From positions 124,001 to 188,000 of the forward strand of contig NZ_JAQRMY010000004.1 of the NCBI RefSeq assembly GCF_028613635.1: a stretch of 64,000 nucleotides of DNA, in the 5' to 3' direction. Below the pieces are notes generated by a model that searched no databases, was not told the origin of the DNA, and worked only from the letters and a program-made list of their open reading frames with translations. The position numbers and the translations under genes were made by a program. Shown one piece after another: positions 25,985 to 36,465 of the stretch. The number at the start of each line of letters is the position of its first letter. Positions within the stretch are counted from its first letter, which is position 1. This DNA is from Devosia sp. ZB163 (GTDB lineage Bacteria; Pseudomonadota; Alphaproteobacteria; Rhizobiales; Devosiaceae).

Positions 25985-28261
25985 ATGGTGTCGGCGGTCT
26001 CGAGGATGCCCGCGGGGCGGCCTCCCCTGCAACTGGTGGGGGGCTGGGAAGTGGGGCTGCTCTCGCTGATGGTGCTGCTCTATGTCGTTGGCGCCGCACT
26101 CAACCCCGCCTTCTTCGGCACGACCGATGCCCTGCAGGCGCTGCTGCGCGACACCGCGCGGTTCGGGGTGATGGCGGTCGGCATGACCTTCGTCATCGCC
26201 AACAAGGACATCGATCTGTCGATCGGCTCGACGCTGGGCCTCGTCGGCGTGGTCTTCGCCTATGTCTTCAACCCGGCGCACTACGACATGGGCGTCGTAC
26301 CGGCCATTCTGGTGTGCCTGGTCGTCGGCACTGCGATCGGCTTCGTCAACGGCGTGCTGGTCACGTTCCTCCGCGTCCCGGCCTTCATCGCCACGCTGAC
26401 CATGCTGCTCATCGGCCGCGGCATGGTGCTCGGGCTGACCGGCGGCCGTTCGATCCTGTTTCCGGTCAAGGCCCGGGACTACGGGTGGTTCTTCCAGCTG
26501 GGCGAAACCAACGCGCTGGGTTTCAACAACCAGATCATCATCTGCCTCGTGGCCGTCGCCCTCGGCGCGGTGGTTCTCGCCAAGACCCGGTGGGGCTACG
26601 AGACGCTGGCCACCGGCGGCAACGAGCAGGCGGCGATCTATGCCGGCATCCCGACGAACTGGGTCCGCATCCGCGCCTATGTCATGTCCGCGCTGTGCGC
26701 CACCGTGGGCGGCCTGATGCTGATCGCCCAGAACAAGGGCATCACCTCGCAGGCGGGGCTGCTGACCGAACTGATCGTCATCGCCGCGGTGATCATCGGC
26801 GGCGCCTCGCTCAGCGGTGGTCGGGGCCGCGTCATCGGCTCCTATATCGGCGTGTTGCTGACCGGCCTCATCTACAAGGTGCTGCAGGAAGGCTGGCCGA
26901 TCGTCCGGCAGACCGAGATCGACGGCAAGGTGCTGGAGGTCCAGGCCACCTACACCCTGCCTGCCGGCGCTGTGCCGGCCTTCATCGGCACGCTGCTGGT
27001 CGTCGCGGTCCTCATCGAGCCCTACATCATCCGGCGCAAGCTCCCGCAGCGGCTATGGGCCCGCCTCACCGGGGGACCGGAGCCCGTCATCACCGATGTC
27101 GGCGGCGTGGCCATCGAGGGCGTTCAGACCAAGGGCACGCGCACGTCGGACCTGGCGGTGAGCGCACGGGGCATCATGAGGTTCCTCGTCCGCCGCGACG
27201 CCCTGGCCATCATCCTCACGGTGGTGCTGTGGCTGGTGGGCCTGCTGCTGCGACCGGACTACTGGGCAGGCCTGCCCAACACGTTCGCGATCCTGCTGAA
27301 CTTCACCGAGCTGGCGCTCATTTCCGTCGGCATGACCTACGTCATCGCCTGCGGCGACATCGACCTGTCGGTCGGCGCCGTGCTGGCACTTGCCGGCAGC
27401 GTCGCTGCATACTCGCTCAAGGTCCTCGGTCTCGACCCGGTCAGCGCGGTCCTTCTGGGGGTGTTTGCCGGCACGCTGGCAGGCGGCGTCAATGCCATCG
27501 TCACGGTGCGCTTCAAGCTCCCGGCCTTCATCGCGACGCTGGGCATGTTCTATGTCGCGCGCGGCGTAGCGGCCTGGATCGTCGCCGGCCAGCAACTTAC
27601 CGGCTGGAAAGAGCCCTACAACCTCATCGGCCGGAAGCTCGGCGACGTGCTCGCCTTCTTCCGCATCCCGGCTCCGGGCGGGCTGTTCGGGGAAATTGTC
27701 GGCGTCGTCAGCGTCCAGACCATCTGGATGGCTCTGGTCGCACTGATCGCCGCCGTGGTCCTCGGCGCCACCGTGTTCGGCCAGCAGGTCTACGCAACCG
27801 GCGGCAACCGCCGCGCGGCCGACTATGCGGGCATAAATACCGACCGGGTCCGCACCTACGCCATGTTGTTCTGCGGCTTCTGCGCCGCCATGGCCGGCGT
27901 CATCAACGTCGCCTACTTCCGCAGCTTCAACCCGGTCGCCGGCCAGTTCCGGGAGCTCGATGCCATCGCCTCCGTCATCATCGGCGGCGGCTCCATCTTC
28001 GGTGGTTTCGGCACCATCCTCGGCTCACTCGCCGGCGCGGCGGTGATCACCCTGGTGCGCGCACTGATGCAGCTCAACATCATCCTGCCCGACGGCAGCT
28101 CGTTCAGCCTGCCGCAGCACTGGGTCAACACCTTCATCGGCGGCATCCTGATCGGCGCAGTGCTGCTCGACATCTGGGTGCGTCAGCAGAACATCTTCGG
28201 TCAGCTCTGGTCGGCCCTGGCGGAGCGGCGCCGGCAAGGGCAGGGGGTTCGCGATGTCTGA
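25985..28261 (+). CDS. Tandem-fused ribose-type ABC permease (two BPD_transp_2 domains)
   Basis: This 758-residue membrane protein is about twice the usual ~330-residue RbsC length. Both halves carry the same family landmarks: 'VGMTFVIANKDIDLSIGS' and 'VGMTYVIACGDIDLSVGA'; 'VPAFIATLTMLLIGRG' and 'LPAFIATLGMFYVARG'; 'ATGGNEQAAIYAGI' and 'ATGGNRRAADYAGI'; 'VIIGGASLSGGRG' and 'VIIGGGSIFGGFG'. A polar cytoplasmic linker (about residues 350-395) joins them. One chain thus encodes a pseudo-dimer channel that normally forms from two subunits. It overlaps the ATPase gene by eight bases. Confidence 0.9.
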   Translation: MVSAVSRMPAGRPPLQLVGGWEVGLLSLMVLLYVVGAALNPAFFGTTDALQALLRDTARFGVMAVGMTFVIANKDIDLSIGSTLGLVGVVFAYVFNPAHYDMGVVPAILVCLVVGTAIGFVNGVLVTFLRVPAFIATLTMLLIGRGMVLGLTGGRSILFPVKARDYGWFFQLGETNALGFNNQIIICLVAVALGAVVLAKTRWGYETLATGGNEQAAIYAGIPTNWVRIRAYVMSALCATVGGLMLIAQNKGITSQAGLLTELIVIAAVIIGGASLSGGRGRVIGSYIGVLLTGLIYKVLQEGWPIVRQTEIDGKVLEVQATYTLPAGAVPAFIGTLLVVAVLIEPYIIRRKLPQRLWARLTGGPEPVITDVGGVAIEGVQTKGTRTSDLAVSARGIMRFLVRRDALAIILTVVLWLVGLLLRPDYWAGLPNTFAILLNFTELALISVGMTYVIACGDIDLSVGAVLALAGSVAAYSLKVLGLDPVSAVLLGVFAGTLAGGVNAIVTVRFKLPAFIATLGMFYVARGVAAWIVAGQQLTGWKEPYNLIGRKLGDVLAFFRIPAPGGLFGEIVGVVSVQTIWMALVALIAAVVLGATVFGQQVYATGGNRRAADYAGINTDRVRTYAMLFCGFCAAMAGVINVAYFRSFNPVAGQFRELDAIASVIIGGGSIFGGFGTILGSLAGAAVITLVRALMQLNIILPDGSSFSLPQHWVNTFIGGILIGAVLLDIWVRQQNIFGQLWSALAERRRQGQGVRDV

Positions 28262-29018
28262 CCGGAACGCGCAGGTGCCCGTTGTCGAGATGCGCGGCGT
28301 CAACAAGTCCTTCGGCGCGGTCAAGGCGCTGGTCGACGTGAGCCTGACACTCCAGCCAGGCGAAATCCTCGGGCTGGTCGGCGACAACTCGGCCGGCAAG
28401 TCGACGCTGATGAAGGTGCTGACCGGCGCCTATCACCGGGACTCGGGCGAGGTGCTCATCGACGGCCAGCCGACCAATTTCCGCACCCCGCACGAGAGCC
28501 GCGAGCGTGGCATCGAGATGATCTACCAGGACTTCGCGCTGTGCGGGAACCTCGACGTGGCGCAGAACATCTTCCTCGGCCGCTGGCCCCGCAGGGGCAT
28601 CTTCGTAGATCGCCGCAGGATGTACAGGGAGGCGGGAGAGGTCCTCGAGCGCCTCAATGTCAATGTCAACTCGGTCTACCAGAAGGTCGAGAGCCTGTCG
28701 GGCGGGCGGCAGCAATCGGTCGCGATTGCCCGGGCAATCTCCTTCAACCCCAAGGTCCTGATCCTCGACGAGCCGACGGCAAACCTGTCGGTCACTGCCA
28801 CCCGGACGCTGCTCGAGACCATGCTGCAGCTCAAGGCCCACGGCGTGGCGCAGATCATCATCTCGCACCGCCTCGTTGACATCTTCGAGGTCGGCGACCG
28901 GGTCATGGTGCTCAAGCGCGGCGAGAACGTCGGCGATCGCCAGATCAAGTCGACAACCGAGGAGGAGGTCCTCCATCTGATGATCGCCGGCACGCGGGAC
29001 ACCGCTACTTCGGTGTGA
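28254..29018 (+). CDS. Ribose-type ABC transporter ATP-binding protein, single domain
   Basis: The 254-residue ATPase has Walker A GDNSAGKST (residues 43-51), signature 'SLSGGRQQSVAIARA', Walker B 'LILDEPTANLSV' and a switch His in 'ISHRL'. It is half the length of classic RbsA (two ATPase domains), so it would act as a homodimer under the fused permease. Its ATG lies inside the permease end, implying translational coupling. It is the last gene of the importer; a decayed sigma-factor relic follows. Confidence 0.9.
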   Translation: MSDRNAQVPVVEMRGVNKSFGAVKALVDVSLTLQPGEILGLVGDNSAGKSTLMKVLTGAYHRDSGEVLIDGQPTNFRTPHESRERGIEMIYQDFALCGNLDVAQNIFLGRWPRRGIFVDRRRMYREAGEVLERLNVNVNSVYQKVESLSGGRQQSVAIARAISFNPKVLILDEPTANLSVTATRTLLETMLQLKAHGVAQIIISHRLVDIFEVGDRVMVLKRGENVGDRQIKSTTEEEVLHLMIAGTRDTATSV

Positions 29019-29461
29019 TCCGGGGCAAGAACCGCGACCGCCGTTTACGATACTTCAGGGAGCGTCTGCGGGCACGGCCGTGGCACTTACGCGCGGCCCG
29101 CAACATGTCGAGGCAACGCCGCGTGCAGATGGTCGTAAGCCAGGCGGCCGGGCTGTCGATGGCGCCTCGGTCTGCCGTCTGCCATTTGAGAAAATGTATC
29201 CTGAACCGCATCCTTGGCGTCGTTGCGCGAGCCGAGCATGCGATAGGCAAGGCCCTGCAGCGTCCGCCGTGAGCGTTCGAAAGTCCGGCCCCGTCGCTAT
29301 CCGCGTGCCGATGAACCTGTAGGGGGCTGATTCAAACCGGCATGGTGGGGAAAGGCCGGATTGATCCGGGCGCTACCAAAGGCTCTGACGGTCGATCTGT
29401 GTCGCAGGCATGGAATCGGCTGAGGTTCAGGTAATGCTGTCCGGCCTCTGACGGCGCGGCC
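29019..29461. other. 443-bp region with sigma-factor relic, otherwise no gene
   Basis: The only recognisable coding trace is the broken sigma-factor fragment on the minus strand. The remainder (about 29286-29461) shows no domain, good start or terminator that I can support. Confidence 0.6.
29088..29285 (-). pseudogene. Frameshifted, truncated ECF sigma factor relic (SigJ-like region 2)
   Basis: Read leftwards from ~29285, one frame gives FERSRRTLQGLAYRMLGS and then 'RNDAKDAVQDTF', the start of sigma region 2 in SigJ-type ECF factors. At the AAAA run at about 29191-29194 the homology moves to another frame and continues as FLKWQTADRGAIDSPAAW and 'LTTICTRRCLDMLRAAR'. One extra base in the run explains the shift. 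After 'LRAAR' the expected region-2/4 linker is replaced by unrelated basic residues, so the gene is also cut off. An in-frame TAG lies just upstream of the first segment. It is non-functional as written. Confidence 0.7.
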
Positions 29462-30772
29462 CTACGGCTGCGCCGCCTCCGCGTAGGGCACGTTGCGGCG
29501 GCCGTAGCGGCGCACGCGGACGTTCGCCTGCTCGGCGTGGCCCGCGAAGCCCTCCAGCATGGAGAGGCGCGACGCATAGCTCCCGACCAGGGCCGAGGCC
29601 TCGTCGGACTCGACGATCTGCCAGGTGCAGGTCTTCATGAACTTTCCGACCCACAGGCCGCCGGTGTAGCGCGCGGCCTTCATGGTGGGCAGCGTGTGGT
29701 TGGTGCCTATGACCTTGTCGCCATAGGCGACATTGGTACGCGGACCGAGGAACAGCGCGCCGTAGTTATGCAGCCGGTCGCGAAACCAGAGATCGCGATC
29801 AGTCATGACCTGCACGTGCTCCGACGCGATGCGATCGGCAACTTCGAGCATCTCGTCATAGTCGTCGCATACGATGACCTCGCCGAAATCCTCCCAGGAC
29901 TTCCGGGCGATCTCGCCGGTTGGGAGTATCGCAAGAATGCGCTCGATCTCCGACATGGTGTCTCGCGCCAGCCTCTCGGAATTGGTGAGCAGGATGGCAG
30001 GGGAGGTCGGGCCGTGTTCAGCCTGGCCGAGCAGGTCGGTTGCACAGAGTTCGCCATCGACTGTTTCGTCGGCAATGACCAGCGTCTCGGTAGGGCCAGC
30101 CAGCAGGTCGATGCCAACACGACCGAAGAGCTGGCGCTTGGCCTCGGCGACGTAGGCATTGCCCGGTCCAACGAGCATGTCCACGGGGCTGATCGACTCC
30201 GTGCCGATAGCCATGGCGCCGATCGCCTGGACGCCGCCCAGCACGTAGATCTCGTCTGCGCCGGCCATGTGCTGCGCAGCAACGATCGCCGGAGCGGGGC
30301 TGCCTGCAAAGGGAGGTGCGCAGGTGATGACGCGACCGCAGCCCGCCACCTTGGCCGTCAGCACAGACATGTGCGCCGAAGCGAGCAGGGGGTACTTGCC
30401 GCCCGGGACGTAGCAGCCGACGGCCCCCACGGGGAGGTGCCGATGGCCCAGCGTCACGCCCGGCATGGTCTCGACCTCGAGGTCATGCATCGTCGCCTTC
30501 TGCTTTTCCGCGAAGTTCCGGACTTGTGCCTGAGCGAAAGCGATATCTGACAGGTCCTGGTCGGACAGTTGCGCCAGGCACGCGTGGATCTCGGCACGGC
30601 TCAGCCGAAAGTCCGGTCGATCCCAACCGTCGAACTGGCGCGACAGATCTCGCACTGCCGCGTCGCCGCGTTTCTCGATATCGGCAAGGATGGTCTCGAC
30701 GACTTGCCGGACCTGCTTGTGGTCCTCAGCTCGTTCCTGAATCGACTTGCTCTGCTTCAGCCAGCGCGCCAT
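29462..30772 (-). CDS. Histidinol dehydrogenase paralogue (HpsN-like NAD-dependent dehydrogenase)
   Basis: About 436 residues from the ATG at 30772, chosen for the GAGGAGG just upstream. HisD-family landmarks are present: '[19 protein letters not shown]', '[20 protein letters not shown]', '[14 protein letters not shown]', and the zinc-site region '[11 protein letters not shown]'. The region 'SEHVQVMT' and the C-terminal 'GTNHTLPT'/'MKTCTWQ' look more like sulfopropanediol or other alcohol dehydrogenase paralogues than biosynthetic HisD. It is the last gene of an oligopeptide-type ABC operon, not a his operon, so a catabolic oxidation is more likely than histidine synthesis. Substrate not assignable. 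Confidence 0.8.
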   Translation of the reverse strand: MARWLKQSKSIQERAEDHKQVRQVVETILADIEKRGDAAVRDLSRQFDGWDRPDFRLSRAEIHACLAQLSDQDLSDIAFAQAQVRNFAEKQKATMHDLEVETMPGVTLGHRHLPVGAVGCYVPGGKYPLLASAHMSVLTAKVAGCGRVITCAPPFAGSPAPAIVAAQHMAGADEIYVLGGVQAIGAMAIGTESISPVDMLVGPGNAYVAEAKRQLFGRVGIDLLAGPTETLVIADETVDGELCATDLLGQAEHGPTSPAILLTNSERLARDTMSEIERILAILPTGEIARKSWEDFGEVIVCDDYDEMLEVADRIASEHVQVMTDRDLWFRDRLHNYGALFLGPRTNVAYGDKVIGTNHTLPTMKAARYTGGLWVGKFMKTCTWQIVESDEASALVGSYASRLSMLEGFAGHAEQANVRVRRYGRRNVPYAEAAQP

Positions 30773-30825
30773 GTGCGCCTCCTCCTCGGCTTGTGATCGT
30801 TGGTGTGCCAGCGCGCGGGGATGCA

Positions 30826-31815
30826 CTAAGGCGTGGCCGCGGCAATCTGCTCGGCGAAATGGCAGGCCGCCTGCTGTCCCGGAGCTACGGTGCGCAGCGC
30901 CGGGGCTTCGAGCTTGCATATGCTCTGGGCGAAGCGGCAGCGGGGGTGGAAGTGACAGCCCGACGGCGGGTTCAGCGGACTAGGTATCTCGCCTTCCAGC
31001 CGCTTGCGGTCGCGGCGGCGGCTGGGATGGGAGACCGGCACCGACCCCAGCAACGCCTGCGTATAGGGGTGCATCGGCTGGCGATAGAGCGCGTCCTTCG
31101 GGGCCATCTCGACGATGCGTCCCAGATACATCACGGCCATTGTATCCGCTACGTGACGCACCACGGCAAGGTCGTGTCCGATGAACAGGTAGCTCATCCC
31201 GAGCTCGTCCTGCAGGTCCTGCAGCAGGTTGATGACCTGGGCCTGGACGGACACATCGAGCGCCGACACGGCCTCGTCGCAGATGATCAGTCGCGGCTTT
31301 GGCGCAATGGCGCGGGCGATACCGATGCGCTGGCGCTGGCCGCCGGAGAATTCGTGCGGAAAGCGACTGAGGTGGCGGCGCGACAGGCCGACCTTCTCGA
31401 GCAGGTCGCCGGCATAGCGTGTCAGCTCGGCGCTCGGCGCTTCGCCTTGCGCGTAGAGTGGCTCGAGGATCAGGTCTTCGACGCGATGGCGAGGATTGAG
31501 GGAGGCCTGGGGATCCTGGAAGATGATCTGCATGCTGCGGCGCAGCCGGCGCAGGTCTTCCTTGGGGATCGTCGCGAGATCCTGGCCGTCGAATTGCACC
31601 GTGCCGGCTGTGGGCTCGATCAGCCTCAGGATCAGGCGCCCGGTGGTGGATTTTCCGCAACCGGATTCCCCAACCAGACCAAGTGTCTCGCGGCTGCCAA
31701 GGGTGAACGACACGCCGTCGACGGCACGAAGCGTCTGCCTGGGAGCGAGCCAGTCACTACTCTCTACCGGGAAGTGTTTGCTCAGGCCGTCCACCGACAG
31801 CAGCGGGGATGTCAT
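30826..31815 (-). CDS. Oligopeptide/dipeptide-type ABC ATPase, DppF/OppF-like
   Basis: The 329-residue ATPase has Walker [10 protein letters not shown] (about residues 49-57), '[19 protein letters not shown]', Walker B '[14 protein letters not shown]' and 'GHDLAVV'. It has the C-terminal oligopeptide-transporter extension with a Cys-rich 4Fe-4S-type segment ('[14 protein letters not shown]'). Its start overlaps the stop of the upstream ATPase as TGATG. With its partner it powers the peptide-type importer of this operon. Confidence 0.92.
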   Translation of the reverse strand: MTSPLLSVDGLSKHFPVESSDWLAPRQTLRAVDGVSFTLGSRETLGLVGESGCGKSTTGRLILRLIEPTAGTVQFDGQDLATIPKEDLRRLRRSMQIIFQDPQASLNPRHRVEDLILEPLYAQGEAPSAELTRYAGDLLEKVGLSRRHLSRFPHEFSGGQRQRIGIARAIAPKPRLIICDEAVSALDVSVQAQVINLLQDLQDELGMSYLFIGHDLAVVRHVADTMAVMYLGRIVEMAPKDALYRQPMHPYTQALLGSVPVSHPSRRRDRKRLEGEIPSPLNPPSGCHFHPRCRFAQSICKLEAPALRTVAPGQQAACHFAEQIAAATP

Positions 31816-32792
31816 CAGGGCGTGCTCTCGATCAGTCCGGGGGCCAGGATGCAGGCAGCACGCTGGTCAGGCGCAACCGGCACCAGCGCAGGTTGCGCCG
31901 CGAGGCAGGCGTCGACCACCTTGGGGCAACGCGGTGCGAACAGGCAGCCGGGGGGCAATTCGGACGGGTTGGGCATGGTGCCGGCAATGGTGCGCAGCCG
32001 CGGCGTATCGGCGTCGAGTTCGGGCGTGCTTCCGAGCAAGCCTTCCGTGTAGGGGTGCTGCGGCCGATCGAAGAGATCGAAGATGCCGGATTGCTCGACG
32101 ATGCGGCTGGCGTACATCACCACCACGCGGTCGGCTACTTCCGCCATCACGCCCATGTTGTGGGTGATCAGCAGGATGGCGGTGCCGAAATCCTCGCGCA
32201 GCTGGTTCAGGAGGTCGAGAAGCTGGGCCTGGATGGTGACGTCGAGCGCGGTCGTGGGCTCGTCGGCAATCAGCAGCTTGGGTGAGGACGAGAGGGCGAT
32301 CGCGATCATCACGCGCTGTCGCATGCCGCCCGAGAGCTGGTGCGGATAGTCCTGCAGCCGGCGGCGAGGGGCAGGGATGCCCACCTTCTCGAGCAGTTCG
32401 CTGGCGCGGTCCCATGCAGCCTTCCGGCTCATGCGCTCGTGCACGAGGATCGCCTCGGTGATCTGGTCGCCGATCGTGAAGACCGGATTGAGCGACGTCA
32501 TCGGCTCCTGGAAGATCATGCCGATCTCGCGGCCGCGCAGCTTGCGCAGCCGGCTGCGTGGCATGGCGAGCAGGTCCTGCTCGTCAAACAGGATTGAGCC
32601 GGTGACCGTGGCGGTAGGCGGCAGCAGGCCCATCACTGCGAGCGCGGTGATGCTCTTGCCCGAACCGCTTTCGCCGACGACGCCGAGCAGTTCGCCGGGA
32701 CGCACGTCGAAGCTCGCGTCCCGAACCGCCGTGACTCGACCGCCGAAACTGACGGTCAGGTCACGCACGCTGAGCAGTGGAGCAGCGGTCAT
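31815..32792 (-). CDS. Oligopeptide/dipeptide-type ABC ATPase, DppD/OppD-like
   Basis: About 325 residues from the ATG at 32792, which overlaps the permease stop as ATGA; a longer frame upstream has no family sequence. It carries Walker [11 protein letters not shown], signature '[20 protein letters not shown]', Walker B '[14 protein letters not shown]', switch 'ITHNM', and the C-terminal extension '[15 protein letters not shown]'. It is paired with the ATPase at 30826 to form the heterodimeric motor of an Opp/Dpp-type importer. Confidence 0.92.
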   Translation of the reverse strand: MTAAPLLSVRDLTVSFGGRVTAVRDASFDVRPGELLGVVGESGSGKSITALAVMGLLPPTATVTGSILFDEQDLLAMPRSRLRKLRGREIGMIFQEPMTSLNPVFTIGDQITEAILVHERMSRKAAWDRASELLEKVGIPAPRRRLQDYPHQLSGGMRQRVMIAIALSSSPKLLIADEPTTALDVTIQAQLLDLLNQLREDFGTAILLITHNMGVMAEVADRVVVMYASRIVEQSGIFDLFDRPQHPYTEGLLGSTPELDADTPRLRTIAGTMPNPSELPPGCLFAPRCPKVVDACLAAQPALVPVAPDQRAACILAPGLIESTP

Positions 32793-33679
32793 TGTTCCAC
32801 CTTCATGCGGGGATCGAGCACATCTCGCAGTCCGTCGCCGAGGAGGTTGAGGCCGAGCACGGTGACGGCAATGGCGATGCCCGGGATCACGGTCAGCCAA
32901 GCTGCCTCGCGCATGTAGGTGCGGCCCTCGGCGATGAGCACGCCCCAGCTGGGCTGTGTCGGCGGAGCACTGAGGCCAAGGAAACTCAGGACGGCCTCGG
33001 AGAGCACGGCGTAGGCAAAGACGAAGCTCAGTTGCACGATAAGCGGCGCGAGGCAGTTAGGCAGGATGTGGTGCCACAGAATGCGGCCGTCCCTCGCTCC
33101 CGCCGCTCGCGCGGCCTGAACGTAGTCCAGCTCGCGCGCTACCATGATGGAGGCGCGCACGACCCGCGCGGTGCGGGGAATGTAGACCACGGCGAGTGCA
33201 ATGATCGCCGTGGCCGCCGAAGGACCAAGGGCGGCCGCGATGCCGATGGCGAGGAGCACGGCGGGAAAGGCCATCAGCGCATCGGCGAGGCGCATCAGGA
33301 GGTCGTCGAGGCGGCGATAGTAGCCGGCGATAGCGCCCAGGAAGACGCCGAACACGGCGTTGAGGGCTACCACGGCAAAGCCGATGGAGAGGCTGAGCCG
33401 AGCACCATTGAGGACTCGGGACAGCATGTCGCGACCGAGATTGTCGGTACCCAGCAGGTATTGGTCGGATGGTGGCTTGAAGCGATTGCGAACCGACAGC
33501 GCGTTGGGATCGACGCTGGTAATCAGCGGCGTCAGCAGGGTCAGCACGCAGATGCTGCCAAAGAGGATGGCACCGAGGAGGAAGGAGCGGTTCGCTGCAA
33601 GGCGGCGCAGCCAGTGGCGCATCGACGCCAGGGCCAGCGACAGGCGCGAGGGCTGGGCGGCGTGCGTGAGGTCGCTCAT
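32789..33679 (-). CDS. Oligopeptide-type ABC permease, DppC-like
   Basis: About 296 residues from the ATG at 33679, one base after the stop of the upstream permease. An N-terminal helix, then 'LGTDNLGRDMLSRVLNGARL' and the EAA loop region 'YVQAARAAGARDGRILWHHI' followed by 'LPN', mark the DppC/OppC family. It closes with '[16 protein letters not shown]', the usual family end. It forms the channel with the DppB-like protein. An ATG six codons further upstream is possible but lies inside the preceding gene. Confidence 0.92.
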   Translation of the reverse strand: MSDLTHAAQPSRLSLALASMRHWLRRLAANRSFLLGAILFGSICVLTLLTPLITSVDPNALSVRNRFKPPSDQYLLGTDNLGRDMLSRVLNGARLSLSIGFAVVALNAVFGVFLGAIAGYYRRLDDLLMRLADALMAFPAVLLAIGIAAALGPSAATAIIALAVVYIPRTARVVRASIMVARELDYVQAARAAGARDGRILWHHILPNCLAPLIVQLSFVFAYAVLSEAVLSFLGLSAPPTQPSWGVLIAEGRTYMREAAWLTVIPGIAIAVTVLGLNLLGDGLRDVLDPRMKVEQ

Positions 33680-33680
33680 C

Positions 33681-34631
<951 letters not shown>

Positions 34632-34668
34632 CTCGCAGGCCCCGTGGTCGTTGTCGTCAGGTCAGGAG

Positions 34669-34695
34669 GCAGGCGGACCGAGGCGGCCCGCCTGC
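34669..34695 (-). promoter_or_regulatory. Intercistronic stem-loop between binding-protein and permease genes
   Basis: GCAGGCGG (34669-34676) pairs perfectly with CCGCCTGC (34688-34695) across an 11-base loop. On the minus strand it lies just after the binding-protein stop, the same place as the hairpins in the other ABC operons here. Confidence 0.5.
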
Positions 34696-34702
34696 AGTCG
34701 GA

Positions 34703-36280
34703 TCAGGGCTGGAGCCAGACGTTCGAGACCCGGGTGTTGTAGAAGGGCTTGAAGCCCTCCACGTTTGAGCGAATGCCCTGGACGTTCGACATCACGCCGA
34801 ACGGAATGGCCAGGACGTTCTCGAAGGTGACCTTCTGGGCCTCGGCGAAGGCAGCAGCGCGTTCCTCGATGGTGGCGCCATTCTGCACCTGCTGGAAGGC
34901 GGCATTATAGGCGGGGTCGCCGGCCGGATCCTGCGGCTTGTAGATGTTGGCCGGTGCCGCGAGGTTGCGCAGCGTCGTTGCGCCACCCTGGGCGGCCGAA
35001 CCGGTCCAGTGTGTGAAGAAGAAGTTCCAGCCCGTGGTTTCCTTCTCGCTGGTGGCGAGCGCTGTCGGCCAGTCGTAGACCTGCAGCTGCGCGTTGATGC
35101 CGGCGGCCTGCAACTGCGCCTGCATGACCAGGGCCGTGTTGTACATCGTGGTGATCTGCTGGGTGGTCAGCAGCACGACCGGTTCGTTGTTGTAGCCGCC
35201 CTCGGCGAGCAGGGTCTTGGCGCGCTCGATGCTGTTCTGGTTGTAGAGCTCTCCGCCGGCGGTGGAGAAGTATGTGGTGCCGGGGAATTGCAGGCTCGGG
35301 TTGAGCTGGAAGACGCCGTCGGTCGCGGCCTCCATGATCTCTTCCATGTTCAGCGCCGCGAGCATGGCCTGACGAACCTGCAGGTTGTCGGTCGGCGGCG
35401 CTGACCAGTTCGGATAACCGATGTTGAGGCCGAATGCGTCGAGCGTCAGCAGTTCGACGCCTTCCACGGCAGCGAGTCGTTCCATCGAGATTGCCGGCAC
35501 GGATTCGACGATGTGCACTTCGCCGGTTTCGAGGGCGGCCATGCGTGCGGCCGTCTCGGTCAGCATGCGGAAGGTAACGGTATCGACGCAGGCCTGCTTG
35601 TGGCCGGCAAAGCCGCTCAAGCCGGGCAGGGCGTTGCCCGGCACGTACTCGGCAAAGCGCTCGAGCTTGACATGGCTGTCGGGCACGAACTCGGCCAGCT
35701 TGAACGGGCCGGTACCGATGATCTCGACTTGGCCGGCCGCTTTGCCGGCTTCCTCAGCCGGCATGATCACCACTGGGGCAGTCGAGGACGACAGGTTCTC
35801 GAGGAATGTCGGCTGCGCCTCGTTGAGCGTGATCACGAAGGTGCTCGCGTCCGGGGCTTCCCAGCTCTTGACCGAGGTCATGATCGAACGGCTGACGCCG
35901 ACCGTCTTGTAGCGCTCGAACGAGGCCAGGACGTCGGCGGAGGTCATGGGCTTGCCGTTGTGGAAGGTCACGCCCTGGCGAAGCTTGAAGGTGTAGCTGA
36001 GGCCGTCGTCGCTGACGGTGATCTCATCGGCGAGGTCAGGCGTCGGGGCCATGTTCTCGTCGCGGATAATCAGCGCTTCAAAGACGTTCATCGCGATGTT
36101 GCGCACTGCCGACGAGGTTGCCGTCTGCTGATCGAGCGTGCCCGGCGCGCCTTCGAGGCCGACGATGAGGTCGCCTCCCTGGTTCGGACAGGTGAATTGA
36201 TCCTGGGCAGTTGCACCGAAGCTGGCGAGCATTGCTGCCGCCAGTCCGGTGCCGAAGACAAGACGCTTGCTGATACTCAT
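34703..36280 (-). CDS. Oligopeptide-type ABC substrate-binding protein (SBP_bac_5)
   Basis: About 525 residues from the ATG at 36280, with AGGGAGAACACC upstream and a clear signal peptide (MSISKRLVFGTGLAAAMLAS, cleavage near ATAQ). Family landmarks include 'ADEITVSDDGLSYTFKLRQG', 'VTFHNGKPMTSADVLASFER' and 'IGTGPFKLAEF'. Receptors of this family bind peptides but also opines, glycosides and other solutes; the enzyme neighbours here make a non-peptide ligand plausible. First gene of the leftward operon. A LacI-type operator-like palindrome lies about 66 bases upstream. Confidence 0.92.
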   Translation of the reverse strand: MSISKRLVFGTGLAAAMLASFGATAQDQFTCPNQGGDLIVGLEGAPGTLDQQTATSSAVRNIAMNVFEALIIRDENMAPTPDLADEITVSDDGLSYTFKLRQGVTFHNGKPMTSADVLASFERYKTVGVSRSIMTSVKSWEAPDASTFVITLNEAQPTFLENLSSSTAPVVIMPAEEAGKAAGQVEIIGTGPFKLAEFVPDSHVKLERFAEYVPGNALPGLSGFAGHKQACVDTVTFRMLTETAARMAALETGEVHIVESVPAISMERLAAVEGVELLTLDAFGLNIGYPNWSAPPTDNLQVRQAMLAALNMEEIMEAATDGVFQLNPSLQFPGTTYFSTAGGELYNQNSIERAKTLLAEGGYNNEPVVLLTTQQITTMYNTALVMQAQLQAAGINAQLQVYDWPTALATSEKETTGWNFFFTHWTGSAAQGGATTLRNLAAPANIYKPQDPAGDPAYNAAFQQVQNGATIEERAAAFAEAQKVTFENVLAIPFGVMSNVQGIRSNVEGFKPFYNTRVSNVWLQP

Positions 36281-36322
36281 GGTGTTCTCCCTGTTATGCA
36301 TTTGGCGGCAGGCGAACCGATA

Positions 36323-36340
36323 GGCGGCTTGACAGCCGCC
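36323..36340 (-). promoter_or_regulatory. Leader hairpin upstream of oligopeptide-type binding-protein gene
   Basis: GGCGGCT (36323-36329) pairs with AGCCGCC (36334-36340) around TGAC. On the plus strand the same bases include TTGACA (36329-36334), a good -35 box for the divergent enolase-family gene. Confidence 0.45.
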
Positions 36341-36345
36341 AGTAG

Positions 36346-36359
36346 ATGTATCGTTAAAT
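36346..36359. promoter_or_regulatory. Candidate LacI-type operator, divergent promoter region
   Basis: ATGTATCGTTAAAT is an imperfect palindrome centred on CG, matching ATGTAACGTTACAT (39550-39563) at 11 of 14 positions. It lies 23 bases from the start of a TTGACA box at 36329, nearly the same spacing as at 39534. It would let the LacI-type regulator at 38471 control both divergent units. Confidence 0.55.
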
Positions 36360-36465
36360 GTATTCATTCAGACTTCGAGCCGGGTCGTCAAGAGGTAGTC
36401 GGCGACTTTCGTGCCGGGGTGCCGCGGCGAGGATCGGCGCGGCGGTATTTGCAGGGGAGGGGACG

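Noticed and set aside
29015-29272. Plus-strand 85-residue frame after the ABC ATPase gene
   Set aside because: It is antisense to the sigma-factor relic and has no family resemblance of its own.
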